The notes under the pieces were generated by a model that ran no database searches, was not told the DNA's origin, and saw nothing but the letters and a program-made list of their open reading frames with translations. 11,043 nt of DNA from contig DJBQ01000004.1 of assembly GCA_002430125.1 (NCBI GenBank), positions 8,193 to 19,235 on the forward strand, written 5' to 3'. Origin of the DNA: Rhodobacterales bacterium UBA5972 (GTDB lineage Bacteria > Pseudomonadota > Alphaproteobacteria > Rhodobacterales > Rhodobacteraceae). Every line of letters starts with the position of its first letter. The stretch's first letter is position 1. The position numbers and the translations under genes are program-made. Of this stretch, positions 1-8,673 are shown in pieces.

Positions 1-309
1 GCCGGTCAAATTACCGGAGTCGAAGGCTATGTTGAAAGTGCGGCTATGGGCTTGCTGGCAGGCAGAATGGCAGCCCGCCAAATCCTCGGCGATGACCTGC
101 CACCACCCAACCCCGAAACCGCGATGGGCGCTTTGGTGCATCACATAACGGGTGGGGCGGATGCGAAAACCTTCCAACCGATGAATGTAAATTTCGGACT
201 TTTTCCACCGATTGATGACGTTCGCGGTGGCCGTCGAGGTCGCAAAGACCGATACAAAGCCTATTCTGACCGCGCAAAAGCTGCGTGGCTTGATTGGTTA
301 ACGCGTTAA
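1..309 (+). CDS. trmFO: TrmFO, tRNA (uracil-54-C5) methyltransferase, C-terminal part
   Basis: The open frame enters from the left edge and ends at TAA 307-309, giving about 102 residues of the C-terminal end. The residues [17 protein letters not shown], followed by [10 protein letters not shown] and [17 protein letters not shown], are the typical C-terminal signature of TrmFO (also called Gid), the FAD-dependent enzyme that uses methylenetetrahydrofolate to methylate U54 in tRNA. The segment [14 protein letters not shown], with a basic run after it, is also characteristic of the family. The N-terminal FAD-binding region lies outside the window, so integrity upstream cannot be judged. It shares a tRNA-modification theme with gluQ and mnmA, but nothing shows that they are co-regulated. 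The next gene starts about 60 bases downstream on the same strand. Confidence 0.93.
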   Translation, partial: AGQITGVEGYVESAAMGLLAGRMAARQILGDDLPPPNPETAMGALVHHITGGADAKTFQPMNVNFGLFPPIDDVRGGRRGRKDRYKAYSDRAKAAWLDWLTR

Positions 310-315
310 GCCCCT

Positions 316-330
316 ACTGGACGTGCCAGT
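316..330 (+). terminator. Weak hairpin after trmFO
   Basis: ACTGG (316-320) and CCAGT (326-330) form a 5-bp stem with a 5-base loop, followed by TTTC. It sits just after the trmFO stop and could be a weak terminator. The stem is short and the T-tract poor, so it may be chance, and read-through into the next gene is plausible. Confidence 0.25.
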
Positions 331-370
331 TTCACCACGCTAGGCTGTTTTGGCTTTCAAGGGGGCTATG

Positions 371-994
371 ATGCAAGACAAAACCGGTTTTCTAAACACC
401 GCCTATGCGCTTGAAAACGTCGACGAAACACGTGCGTTTTATGATAAATGGGCGACGACTTACGACCAGGAAATCGCCGATAACGGCTATGAAACGCCAA
501 GGCGCTGTGCTGCTGCTTTGGCGGCATCGGTCCCCGATCTAAACGCCCCGATTCTGGATTTGGGTTGTGGAACCGGCCTTTCAGGCCTTGCATTGAGGCA
601 GGCTGGTTTCACCTCGATTGATGGCTGCGACCTGTCGCAAGGCATGCTGGATCAAGCTGCAAAACGCAACGGGATTTACCGCGCGCTTTGGCTTGCTGAT
701 GTTTCAGATCCCTTCCCTTTTCAGGCCGGAACCTATGCACATATAGTAGCCATCGGGGTTATTGCCACAACCCACGCGCCCGCACGTACGATTGATGCGG
801 CCCTGAATGCCTTGCCATCCGGGGGATGTTTTGTGTTTTCCCTAAACGATCACACGCTGCAAGACCCAAGTTTTGAAGCCCGCGTTCTGGAAAATGTGGA
901 TACTGGCAATGCGGTCGTCTTGTTCCGTGAATATGGTGACCACCTGCCGGGCCTAAATATGAGATCTAACGTTTATGTTTTACAAAAAGTCTGA
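371..994 (+). CDS. Class I SAM-dependent methyltransferase
   Basis: About 207 residues. The glycine-rich SAM-binding motif I (ILDLGCGTGLSG) lies near residues 61-72, and an acidic residue near the end of the next strand (DGCDLSQGML) fits ribose binding. The N-terminal FYDKWATTYDQE pattern is typical of small methyltransferases related to the METTL27/WBSCR27 and Methyltransf_11/25 groups. The substrate cannot be told from sequence. A TTG-initiated extension to 350 is possible, but AAGGGGG at 359-365 is best placed for the ATG at 371; ATG 368 directly before it is an alternative. The stop TGA (992-994) is immediately followed by the gluQ ATG, so the two are probably co-transcribed and translationally coupled. 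Confidence 0.8.
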   Translation: MQDKTGFLNTAYALENVDETRAFYDKWATTYDQEIADNGYETPRRCAAALAASVPDLNAPILDLGCGTGLSGLALRQAGFTSIDGCDLSQGMLDQAAKRNGIYRALWLADVSDPFPFQAGTYAHIVAIGVIATTHAPARTIDAALNALPSGGCFVFSLNDHTLQDPSFEARVLENVDTGNAVVLFREYGDHLPGLNMRSNVYVLQKV

Positions 995-1855
995 ATGCGT
1001 GAACGATTTGCCCCATCGCCGACCGGTTTTTTGCATCTGGGACATGCATTCTCGGTGCTGACAGCTTGGGATTCGGCGCAAGCAAACAAAGGTGAGTTTC
1101 TGCTGCGGATCGAGGACATCGATAAAACCCGGTCGCGTTTGGAATTCGAACAGTCAATTTACGACGATCTTGCATGGTTGGGCCTGTCATGGCCGCATCC
1201 TGTTATGCGGCAATCCGAGCGCATGGATCAGTATAGACTCGCACTCAACATATTAATTTGCCATGGATTATGCTACCCATGCCTTTGCACAAGGCACGAC
1301 ATTGCAGACGCCCTGTCAGCCCCGCAAGAAGGCGGAACCTCACAATATGGACCCGATGGCCTGGTCTATCCGGGCACATGCCGACATCGCGAGTTTGCCG
1401 GGACGGGTCGAATCCACGCAATCCGACTAGATATGTGGAAGGCTATCGCATTTTTGGGCGGTGAGCAGGCTGTCAATCGTTTGACATGGATGGAAACCGG
1501 CGAAAATTTTGAAACCCGATATTCTTTAAACGCCCAAGCGTTGCAAAACGACTGCGGCGACGTGGTTTTAGCGCGCCGCGACATTGGAACATCCTACCAT
1601 CTGTCCGTTGTGGTGGACGATGCTGCACAGAACATAACCAATGTGACACGCGGTCAGGACATGCAGAATGCCACGCAAATTCATCGACTTTTGCAGTCGC
1701 TGTTAGGGTTGCCGACTCCCGTGTATCGTCACCACCGCCTGATCCGCGACGAACATGGTAAACGGCTGGCCAAACGCGATGATGCCCGTGCAATTCGTCA
1801 GTTCCGAATCAACGGGGCGACTCCGTCCGATATCCGCCACATGGTGGGATTATAA
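995..1855 (+). CDS. gluQ: Glutamyl-Q tRNA(Asp) synthetase
   Basis: 286 residues, the length of GluQRS rather than full glutamyl-tRNA synthetase, since the anticodon-binding domain is absent. The enzyme activates glutamate and attaches it to queuosine at the wobble position of tRNA-Asp. Visible class I synthetase signatures are [14 protein letters not shown] (HIGH-type motif, HLGH at residues 14-17) and KRLAKR (256-261) in place of KMSKS. A zinc site of the GluQRS kind can be read as C96-x-C98 ... Y125-x3-C129. The start ATG abuts the methyltransferase stop with no separate ribosome binding site of note, which suggests coupled translation. The stop TAA (1853-1855) overlaps the convergent hisI stop. 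Confidence 0.93.
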   Translation: MRERFAPSPTGFLHLGHAFSVLTAWDSAQANKGEFLLRIEDIDKTRSRLEFEQSIYDDLAWLGLSWPHPVMRQSERMDQYRLALNILICHGLCYPCLCTRHDIADALSAPQEGGTSQYGPDGLVYPGTCRHREFAGTGRIHAIRLDMWKAIAFLGGEQAVNRLTWMETGENFETRYSLNAQALQNDCGDVVLARRDIGTSYHLSVVVDDAAQNITNVTRGQDMQNATQIHRLLQSLLGLPTPVYRHHRLIRDEHGKRLAKRDDARAIRQFRINGATPSDIRHMVGL

Positions 1856-2212
1856 AATTGGTTGGGATAGTTCCACTTCATCTTCACCGCGTATACCTAT
1901 GTAAAAGCACGACTTTCTATTCGTATGGCATGCTGGTCCAGTCTGGTTGACCTTCATCAAAATACAGTCGCGATCACAGTCGATACGCATCTCGACCAGC
2001 TTTTGCAGATGGCCGCTGGTCAGGCCCTTTTCCCAAAACTCAGCTCGGGATCGCGACCAATACGTAACGCGCCCCGTCTCCAGTGTACGGCTGACGGCTT
2101 CGGTGTTCATCCAGGCCATCATCAGCACCTCTCCTGTATCTGCGTCTTGCGCGATCGCAGGGATCAGGCCGTTTTGATCAAACTTCAGTGACAATGGGTC
2201 AAATTTAGTCAT
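1850..2212 (-). CDS. hisI: Phosphoribosyl-AMP cyclohydrolase
   Basis: 120 residues, a usual length for monofunctional HisI, without the fused HisE domain. It opens the purine ring of phosphoribosyl-AMP at the third step of histidine synthesis. Family signatures are the [13 protein letters not shown] stretch with TSGHLQ, the metal-binding DCDRDC, and the C-terminal cysteine motif [14 protein letters not shown]. It stands alone, outside a his operon. It diverges from the IscU-like gene across 76 bases and converges on gluQ; the sequence TTATAA at 1850-1855 carries both stop codons. An AGG about 8 bases upstream of the ATG is a modest ribosome binding site. Confidence 0.96.
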   Translation of the reverse strand: MTKFDPLSLKFDQNGLIPAIAQDADTGEVLMMAWMNTEAVSRTLETGRVTYWSRSRAEFWEKGLTSGHLQKLVEMRIDCDRDCILMKVNQTGPACHTNRKSCFYIGIRGEDEVELSQPIL

Positions 2213-2288
2213 CGGCTCAACCTGTTCTTTTCAATTCGCGATCCATACCCTATCTAATCAATGACCGATGCGATGAAAAGGCCAGTGG

Positions 2289-2741
2289 ATGAGCGGCGAA
2301 CAAGACCTGATTAAACTTTATTCGCAGCGCATTCTGGCGCTGGCGGCGAATATTGCCCACACTGAGCGGCTGATTGACCCAGATGCCACGATCAAAAAGC
2401 GCGCGCCGCTTTGTGGGTCGAACGTGACCGTTGACCTTAAGATTTCCGACGGCCATGTGGTTGATTTTGGTCAGGATGTAAAAGCCTGCGCGCTTGGCCA
2501 AGCGGCGGCCTCGGTGGTTGGGGCCAATATTATCGGCTGTACCCTGCCACAAATTCAAGCGGCGCGTGATGCCTTGAATGCAATGTTAAAGGCCGACGGT
2601 CCGCCCCCTGCTGCGCCGTTTTCCGATCTTGAAACTTTGCTTCCGGCACGGAACTACAAAAACCGCCATGCTTCAATTCTGTTGGCCCTGGACGCGTCAG
2701 TCGAGGCGTTCGAAACTGCCCAAGCCGCAAAATGTGCCTAA
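2289..2741 (+). CDS. IscU/NifU-like iron-sulfur scaffold-family protein
   Basis: 150 residues with the IscU/NifU N-terminal fold pattern: RILALAANI near the start, PLCGSNVTVDL with C42, and KACALGQAAAS with C67. These match the first two cysteines of the IscU scaffold. The position where IscU has its third cluster-ligand cysteine reads NRHASILLALDA, with Ala at about 128, and the conserved Asp after the first Cys-Gly is Ser. Classical three-cysteine scaffold chemistry is therefore doubtful; it may act as a variant scaffold or carrier. AAAGG lies 7 bases before ATG 2289. It is divergent from hisI. The name follows family resemblance; a role in cluster assembly is inference. Confidence 0.82.
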   Translation: MSGEQDLIKLYSQRILALAANIAHTERLIDPDATIKKRAPLCGSNVTVDLKISDGHVVDFGQDVKACALGQAAASVVGANIIGCTLPQIQAARDALNAMLKADGPPPAAPFSDLETLLPARNYKNRHASILLALDASVEAFETAQAAKCA

Positions 2742-2780
2742 AAAAAACGCCGCAACTTCCAGAACTGGAAGTGCGGCGTT
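2741..2780 (-). terminator. Strong intrinsic terminator, minus strand
   Basis: AACGCCGC (2746-2753) and ACTTCCAG (2755-2762) pair with CTGGAAGT (2765-2772) and GCGGCGTT (2773-2780), with one bulged A at 2754; the innermost pairs must open to make a loop of about four bases. Read on the minus strand, the stem is followed by seven T (A run at 2741-2747). It therefore ends minus-strand transcripts, most simply that of the small ORF at 2926-3048. On the plus strand only TT follows the stem, so it would be a weaker terminator for the IscU-like gene, whose stop it touches. Confidence 0.85.
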
Positions 2781-2803
2781 AAAGTTGCGTGCCCATTTTC
2801 CAC

Positions 2804-2817
2804 TTTGTGATCACAAA
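2804..2817. repeat. Perfect palindrome TTTGTGATCACAAA
   Basis: A 14-base uninterrupted palindrome resembling the binding sites of dimeric regulators such as some GntR-family proteins. It lacks the central spacer of Crp sites (TGTGA-N6-TCACA) or Fnr sites (TTGAT-N4-ATCAA). It lies downstream of the genes on both sides, an odd place for an operator, so its role is open. Confidence 0.4.
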
Positions 2818-2862
2818 TAATTGTTGGATCGGTCGATATCAGGCCAGGCAAGCCGGATATCC

Positions 2863-2892
2863 GCGTATCAGATAAGGGGGACAGAGATACGC
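2863..2892. repeat. Inverted repeat GCGTATC / GATACGC
   Basis: Seven-base perfect arms at 2863-2869 and 2886-2892 with a 16-base intervening segment. In a minus-strand transcript this would be a hairpin in the 3' region of the small ORF. It has no T-tract, so it is not a typical terminator. Confidence 0.4.
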
Positions 2893-2925
2893 ATAAAGCA
2901 AAGCGGGAACAGGCCGCAGGCAAAA

Positions 2926-3048
2926 TCAGGACAGGCCGGGTAAACTCAGGCCTACCAAAAGCATAACAAAAATTGCGGCAACACCGATAGCATCCTCAAG
3001 AAACGTACCGGGAGCGCGGGTGATAACGTTTTTCAGCTGTATAATCAT
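2926..3048 (-). CDS. Small predicted membrane peptide, 40 residues, behind an SOS box
   Basis: A short ORF from ATG (3046-3048) to TGA (2926-2928). The start is preceded by AGGA with a 7-base gap, a good ribosome binding site. The peptide begins MIIQLKNVITRAPG, has acidic E18 and D19, then a hydrophobic segment of about 20 residues (AIGVAAIFVMLLVGLSLPGL) that should span a membrane. The basic K6 and R11 favour a cytoplasmic N-terminus. It has its own upstream operator region with a perfect LexA-type box and its own strong terminator, and sits 118 bases after the recG stop on the same strand. I do not recognise a named family. By architecture it resembles SOS-induced small membrane peptides such as TisB or Caulobacter SidA, but I see no sequence evidence of homology to them. 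Confidence 0.68.
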   Translation of the reverse strand: MIIQLKNVITRAPGTFLEDAIGVAAIFVMLLVGLSLPGLS

Positions 3049-3060
3049 CTATCAATCCTG
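3049..3060 (-). promoter_or_regulatory. Ribosome binding site of the small ORF
   Basis: On the minus strand AGGA is followed by TTGATAG and then ATG. This spacing supports translation of the 40-residue ORF and fixes its start. Confidence 0.6.
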
Positions 3061-3085
3061 CCATACCGTGTTATGTTGCCTCTTT

Positions 3086-3100
3086 GTTCCATATTTGTTA
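3086..3100. promoter_or_regulatory. Near-match LexA-type box
   Basis: GTTC-N7-GTTA on the plus strand, 7 of 8 bases matching the alphaproteobacterial GTTC-N7-GTTC box. It lies between the perfect box and the small ORF start, where it could overlap the -10 region or the transcription start. A lone near match may be chance. Confidence 0.35.
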
Positions 3101-3112
3101 GGGGCTTGTAAA

Positions 3113-3127
3113 GAACTTTTTAGGAAC
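3113..3127 (-). promoter_or_regulatory. LexA/SOS box, perfect GTTC-N7-GTTC
   Basis: Minus strand GTTCCTAAAAAGTTC, that is GAAC-N7-GAAC on the plus strand. All eight consensus bases of the alphaproteobacterial LexA box known from Rhodobacter and Rhizobium SOS genes are present, with an AT-rich spacer. It lies 65 bases upstream of the 40-residue ORF and beyond the recG stop, so it can only serve the small ORF. It predicts repression by LexA and induction on DNA damage. I could not pick a clear -35/-10 pair; TTTACA (minus, 3107-3112) is a possible -35. Confidence 0.7.
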
Positions 3128-3145
3128 ATTTGTGAACATTTGTTC
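3124..3145. repeat. Tandem GAACATTTGT repeat with added half-site
   Basis: Two exact 10-base copies, 3124-3133 and 3134-3143, directly followed by TC. The second copy thereby makes the palindrome GAAC-ATTT-GTTC (3134-3145). The first copy shares its GAAC with the perfect LexA box. The 10-base period places half-sites on one face of the helix, which suggests an array for cooperative binding. Confidence 0.6.
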
Positions 3146-3166
3146 TATATAGATTAAGATGTACAG

Positions 3167-5257
3167 CTAACCTACTGATATTAAACGCATTGCCTTGTCT
3201 TGTTCCATAAAGAACAAAAGCACCCGCGCTGCCTGCCCTCGGACTCCTGAAAGTTCCGGGTCTGTTCCCAGCAACATGCGCGCATCATCTTGTGCGGTTT
3301 TCATCAAATCCGGTTGGGTTTCCAAATCAGCAATCCTGAATTTCGGAAGCCCTGATTGCTGAACGCCCAAAACATCCCCAGCACCACGCAGCTTTAAGTC
3401 GGTTTCGGCCAACAAAAACCCATCTTCGGATTCGCGTAACGCCGCCAACCGTTTCGTCGCGGTGTCGCCTAATGGCGGCGTATACATTAACAGACAAGAC
3501 GATTTCGCAGTGCCGCGCCCCACCCGACCACGCAACTGATGAAGCTGGGCCAACCCAAAGTTTTCCGCCTGCTCGACAACGATAATTGATGCGTTTGGCA
3601 CATCGACGCCGACTTCGATCACAGTCGTTGCCACCAAAACCCGGGTTTCGCCAGCAACAAACCGGCGCATGGCGGTATCTTTTTCTGCTGCGGGCATTTG
3701 TCCGTGCACAAGACCGACAGAATCTTCACCAAGCACAAGACGCAGCGTGCGAAACCGATCCTCGGCCGCCGTCCACTCAACCGCTTCGCTTTCATTGACC
3801 AAAGGACAAACCCAATAAGCCTGCCGCCCTTCGGCAAGGGCTGATTTCAGGTGATCAATGACCTCATCCAACCGGTTTGCCGACAGCACTACGGTTTTGA
3901 TCGGTTGCCGCCCCGGGGGTTTTTCGTCCAACACAGACACATCCATATCGCCATACTGCGCCAATGCCAAAGATCGCGGTATCGGCGTGGCCGTCATGAC
4001 CAGCACGTCAACCGCCCGGCCTTTGGCCCCAAGCTCCATACGCTGGGTCACACCAAAACGGTGCTGTTCATCGATCACCGCCAGTCTGAGATTTTTGAAT
4101 TCAACATCGCGCTGAAATACCGCGTGGGTTCCAATCAAGATATGAATTTTTCCGGCAGCCAACGCGCCTAACTTTGCCGCGCGCTCGGCCCCTTTGTCGC
4201 GTCCGGTCAAAACCTCCATGACAACGCCTGCGGCATCGGCCATCGGGAGCAGGCTTTCCAGATGCTGGCGGGCCAAAATTTCCGTCGGGGCCATCATCAC
4301 ACCCTGCCCGCCTGCCTCGACAACGGTCAGCAGCGCCATCAACGCCACCAGCGTTTTCCCTGACCCAACGTCGCCCTGCAAAAGACGGCTCATTCGAACC
4401 GGCGCCGCAAGATCATCAGCAATTTCGGCGATCGCATTTTGTTGCGCTGACGTAGGTTTGTAAGGTAATGATTTCAAAACCTTAGACTGCAATTTGCCGG
4501 TCGCCACGCTTGGCAGACCGCGTGCGCGTTTGATATTGGCGCGCGCCAACGCCAGGGTAAGTTGATGTGCAAAAATCTCGTCATAGGCCAGGCGTTCGCG
4601 GAATTTTGCACGCGGCGAGATATCAGAATTGCCAGCCGGTCGATGCGCCGTTTGCATCGCGACCTTCCAGTCAGGCCAATTTTGGGCCTTTTTTAACCCC
4701 GGTTCGATCCACTCTACAAAATCCGGCAGCAGATCCAAGGCAGCCTGACTTGCGCGCAACATCACTTTTTGACTGACCCCGGCGGTCAACGGATAGGTCG
4801 GTTCAAACACCGGAATTTCTTCGGCCTCGGCGCGTCTCAGGATGTGATCGGGGTGAACGATCTGCGCCACGCCGTCAAAAATCTCGAGCTTGCCTGAGAC
4901 GATCCGCCTCTGACCGGTTGGCAGGGTTTGGCGGAGCCAATCGGCCCGGGCATGGAAGAACACCAACTGAAAACTGGTTTGGGCATCCTGAACCGTAACC
5001 CGGTAAGGCCTGCCCTTCACCGCATTAGGGTGGTGCAAACCGATTTCGACTTCAACCGTCACAACACAAGGGGCAACCACGTCGCGGATCGAGGTTTTCA
5101 GACTGCGATCCACCCCGCCATGCGGCAATGTCAGCAGCAGGTCGCGGGGGCGCGCAATGCCCATTTGCGCCAAGTTTTGAGCAAGTTTCGGGCCGACCCC
5201 GGCCAGCTTTGTGACCTCGGCAAACAGGGGAAACAGGATTTCTGGGCGACCACTCAT
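3167..5257 (-). CDS. recG: ATP-dependent DNA helicase RecG
   Basis: 696 residues, full length. RecG is a superfamily 2 helicase that reverses stalled replication forks and branch-migrates recombination intermediates. An N-terminal wedge/OB-fold region comes first (GVGPKLAQNLAQMGI near 20-34). The motor follows: Walker A GDVGSGKT (295-302), Walker B DEQH (396-399), TAT (422-424) and motif VI QLRGRVGRG (574-582). The segment TATPIPRSLALAQYGDMDVS is typical of RecG. The start ATG 5255-5257 lies 10 bases after the ligA stop and has no strong Shine-Dalgarno, so translation probably depends on coupling to ligA. The stop is TAG 3167-3169. I see no terminator directly after it; transcripts may run on into the small-ORF region. 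Confidence 0.97.
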   Translation of the reverse strand: MSGRPEILFPLFAEVTKLAGVGPKLAQNLAQMGIARPRDLLLTLPHGGVDRSLKTSIRDVVAPCVVTVEVEIGLHHPNAVKGRPYRVTVQDAQTSFQLVFFHARADWLRQTLPTGQRRIVSGKLEIFDGVAQIVHPDHILRRAEAEEIPVFEPTYPLTAGVSQKVMLRASQAALDLLPDFVEWIEPGLKKAQNWPDWKVAMQTAHRPAGNSDISPRAKFRERLAYDEIFAHQLTLALARANIKRARGLPSVATGKLQSKVLKSLPYKPTSAQQNAIAEIADDLAAPVRMSRLLQGDVGSGKTLVALMALLTVVEAGGQGVMMAPTEILARQHLESLLPMADAAGVVMEVLTGRDKGAERAAKLGALAAGKIHILIGTHAVFQRDVEFKNLRLAVIDEQHRFGVTQRMELGAKGRAVDVLVMTATPIPRSLALAQYGDMDVSVLDEKPPGRQPIKTVVLSANRLDEVIDHLKSALAEGRQAYWVCPLVNESEAVEWTAAEDRFRTLRLVLGEDSVGLVHGQMPAAEKDTAMRRFVAGETRVLVATTVIEVGVDVPNASIIVVEQAENFGLAQLHQLRGRVGRGTAKSSCLLMYTPPLGDTATKRLAALRESEDGFLLAETDLKLRGAGDVLGVQQSGLPKFRIADLETQPDLMKTAQDDARMLLGTDPELSGVRGQAARVLLFFMEQDKAMRLISVG

Positions 5258-5267
5258 CCGGGCATTG

Positions 5268-7443
<2,176 letters not shown>

Positions 7444-7465
7444 TTGAGGTCCAGACCTTTGCGTC

Positions 7466-8182
7466 CTAGGCGTTAACGGCAATCTGGGTCGGCGGAAGGC
7501 TTAACCGTTCAGGATCCCGCAAGACATAGCCCCGCCCCCAGACCGTTTCAATGTGATTTTCACCACCCGTCGCGACTGAAAGTTTCTTGCGCAGCTTACA
7601 GATAAACACGTCAATGATCTTCAATTCTGGTTCGTCCATGCCGCCGTAAAGGTGATTTAGGAACATTTCCTTGGTCAATGTGCTGCCTTTTCTTAGGCTT
7701 AGAAGTTCCAGCATCTGATATTCCTTACCGGTCAGATGCACAGGTGCGGCATCAACTTCGACCGTTTTGGCATCCAGATTGACCGTGATACGGCCCGTCG
7801 TAATGATGGATTGTGCGTGTCCCTTTGAGCGGCGGATGATCGCGTGAATTCGGGCGATCAGTTCTTCGCGATGAAAAGGCTTGGTCAGATAGTCATCCGC
7901 GCCAAATCCGAAACCACGGATTTTGTTATCGGCGTCATCGTTTCCCGACAGGATTAGGATCGGCGTATCAACCTTGGCGCGTCGAAGTTGACGCAAAACT
8001 TCGTGCCCGTTCATATCGGGCAGGTTCAGGTCAAGAAGGATCAGATCATAGTCATAGAGTTTGGCAAGGTCGATGCCTTCCTCCCCCAGATCGGTGGCAT
8101 AAACATTCAGGTTGGCATTTGCCAACATCATCTCGATGCTTTTCGAGGTCGTAGGGTCATCTTCAACCAAAAGTACGCGCAT
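7466..8182 (-). CDS. ctrA: Cell-cycle response regulator CtrA
   Basis: 238 residues. The N-terminal receiver domain has the acidic pocket EDD (7-9), phospho-acceptor D51 in [11 protein letters not shown], and the conserved K in TKPFH. The C-terminal OmpR-type winged helix carries the very conserved CtrA segments [34 protein letters not shown] and [13 protein letters not shown]. CtrA is the alphaproteobacterial master regulator phosphorylated through CckA-ChpT. In Rhodobacteraceae it mainly controls motility, gene transfer agent production and related traits, and is often not essential. The C-terminus ends VNA rather than Caulobacter's AA. CGGAG lies 7 bases before the ATG. A CtrA-type binding site upstream suggests autoregulation, and sciP lies 93 bases upstream on the same strand. 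Confidence 0.96.
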   Translation of the reverse strand: MRVLLVEDDPTTSKSIEMMLANANLNVYATDLGEEGIDLAKLYDYDLILLDLNLPDMNGHEVLRQLRRAKVDTPILILSGNDDADNKIRGFGFGADDYLTKPFHREELIARIHAIIRRSKGHAQSIITTGRITVNLDAKTVEVDAAPVHLTGKEYQMLELLSLRKGSTLTKEMFLNHLYGGMDEPELKIIDVFICKLRKKLSVATGGENHIETVWGRGYVLRDPERLSLPPTQIAVNA

Positions 8183-8233
8183 GGAATATCTCCGCTGGAA
8201 TGGGCTCGCTTCCGAAAGCTTCGCCCAGAATGG

Positions 8234-8248
8234 TTAACCAGTGGTTAC
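8234..8248. promoter_or_regulatory. Probable CtrA box upstream of ctrA
   Basis: TTAA-N7-TTAC on the plus strand, one base off the TTAA-N7-TTAA consensus. The minus strand reads GTAACCACTGGTTAACCAT, so it also has the extended half-site TTAACCAT. It is 52 bases before the ctrA start, in the 93-base gap after sciP, a natural place for autoregulation. I see no clear -10 element downstream. Confidence 0.6.
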
Positions 8249-8275
8249 CCGTTGAAAGAGACTTATCATTTCTAT

Positions 8276-8554
8276 CTAGGGTTGTCTATACTTCTGCGTC
8301 GCGGTGGCCTTTAACGCCTTCTCGCCATACGTGTGCACTTTGCCTTGCCATGATGAAAACTCTTCTTCCGAGAGACCATAAACCGAGCATACTTCTTCCA
8401 CATCCATCAATCCTGCATCAACAGCACGAACGACAGCGGCTTTGCGGCTGGCAACCCAACGTTTAGTGGTCGGTGGCGGCAAATCGGCCCGACTGATCTT
8501 GCTGCCGTCTTTTAGGGTCGCGAAAACCGGGCCTTTTGGTTTTTTGATATACAT
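8276..8554 (-). CDS. sciP: SciP-type CtrA inhibitor, DUF1153 protein
   Basis: 92 residues from ATG 8552-8554. The core DLPPPTTKRWVASRKAAVVRAVDAG, with LSEEEFSSWQ, is the DUF1153 helix-turn-helix pattern of Caulobacter SciP, a small protein that binds CtrA and blocks activation of CtrA-dependent promoters without displacing it from DNA. A TTG two codons upstream (8560) could be read as the start, but AGGAG is 8 bases from the ATG and only 2 from the TTG, so I take the ATG. It is directly upstream of ctrA on the same strand, which places regulator and inhibitor together, and divergent from mnmA across 119 bases. Confidence 0.88.
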   Translation of the reverse strand: MYIKKPKGPVFATLKDGSKISRADLPPPTTKRWVASRKAAVVRAVDAGLMDVEEVCSVYGLSEEEFSSWQGKVHTYGEKALKATATQKYRQP

Positions 8555-8617
8555 GTCCAACTCTCCTAATGGCCGCAGAATGCCCGCCGACCGTTAAGAG
8601 AGACCTAAAAGCGCCCC

Positions 8618-8645
8618 TTGTGACTGTGTAAGATTTTCCTATATT
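8618..8645 (+). promoter_or_regulatory. Likely mnmA promoter
   Basis: TTGTGA (8618-8623) and TATATT (8640-8645) with a 16-base spacer, a fair housekeeping sigma-factor match. It lies 28 bases before the mnmA start, in the gap divergent from sciP. Confidence 0.5.
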
Positions 8646-8673
8646 GCACGATAAACCTTAAAGGCTGCTTCCG

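Larger units (their letters stand above)
2781..2925. other. Structured non-coding stretch after the small ORF
   Basis: I find no convincing gene here on either strand. It holds a perfect 14-base palindrome (2804-2817) and an inverted repeat (2863-2892), and lies between the small ORF stop and the terminator. It is therefore probably the 3' untranslated region of the small-ORF transcript. It could also be, or contain, a small RNA. Confidence 0.45.

Noticed and set aside
2738..2923. 61-codon minus-strand frame from a TTG, reading from the small ORF end into the terminator
   Set aside because: It lacks a ribosome binding site and runs through the terminator stem and T-tract to a stop overlapping the IscU-like gene's stop. 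The predicted peptide shows no recognisable pattern.
3124..3137. Second LexA box from GAAC at 3124 and 3134
   Set aside because: The gap is 6 bases, not 7, so it is not a consensus box in itself; reported only as a tandem repeat.
3851..4171. 106-codon plus-strand frame antisense to recG
   Set aside because: It opposes helicase motif coding in recG and has a low-complexity, basic translation typical of shadow frames.
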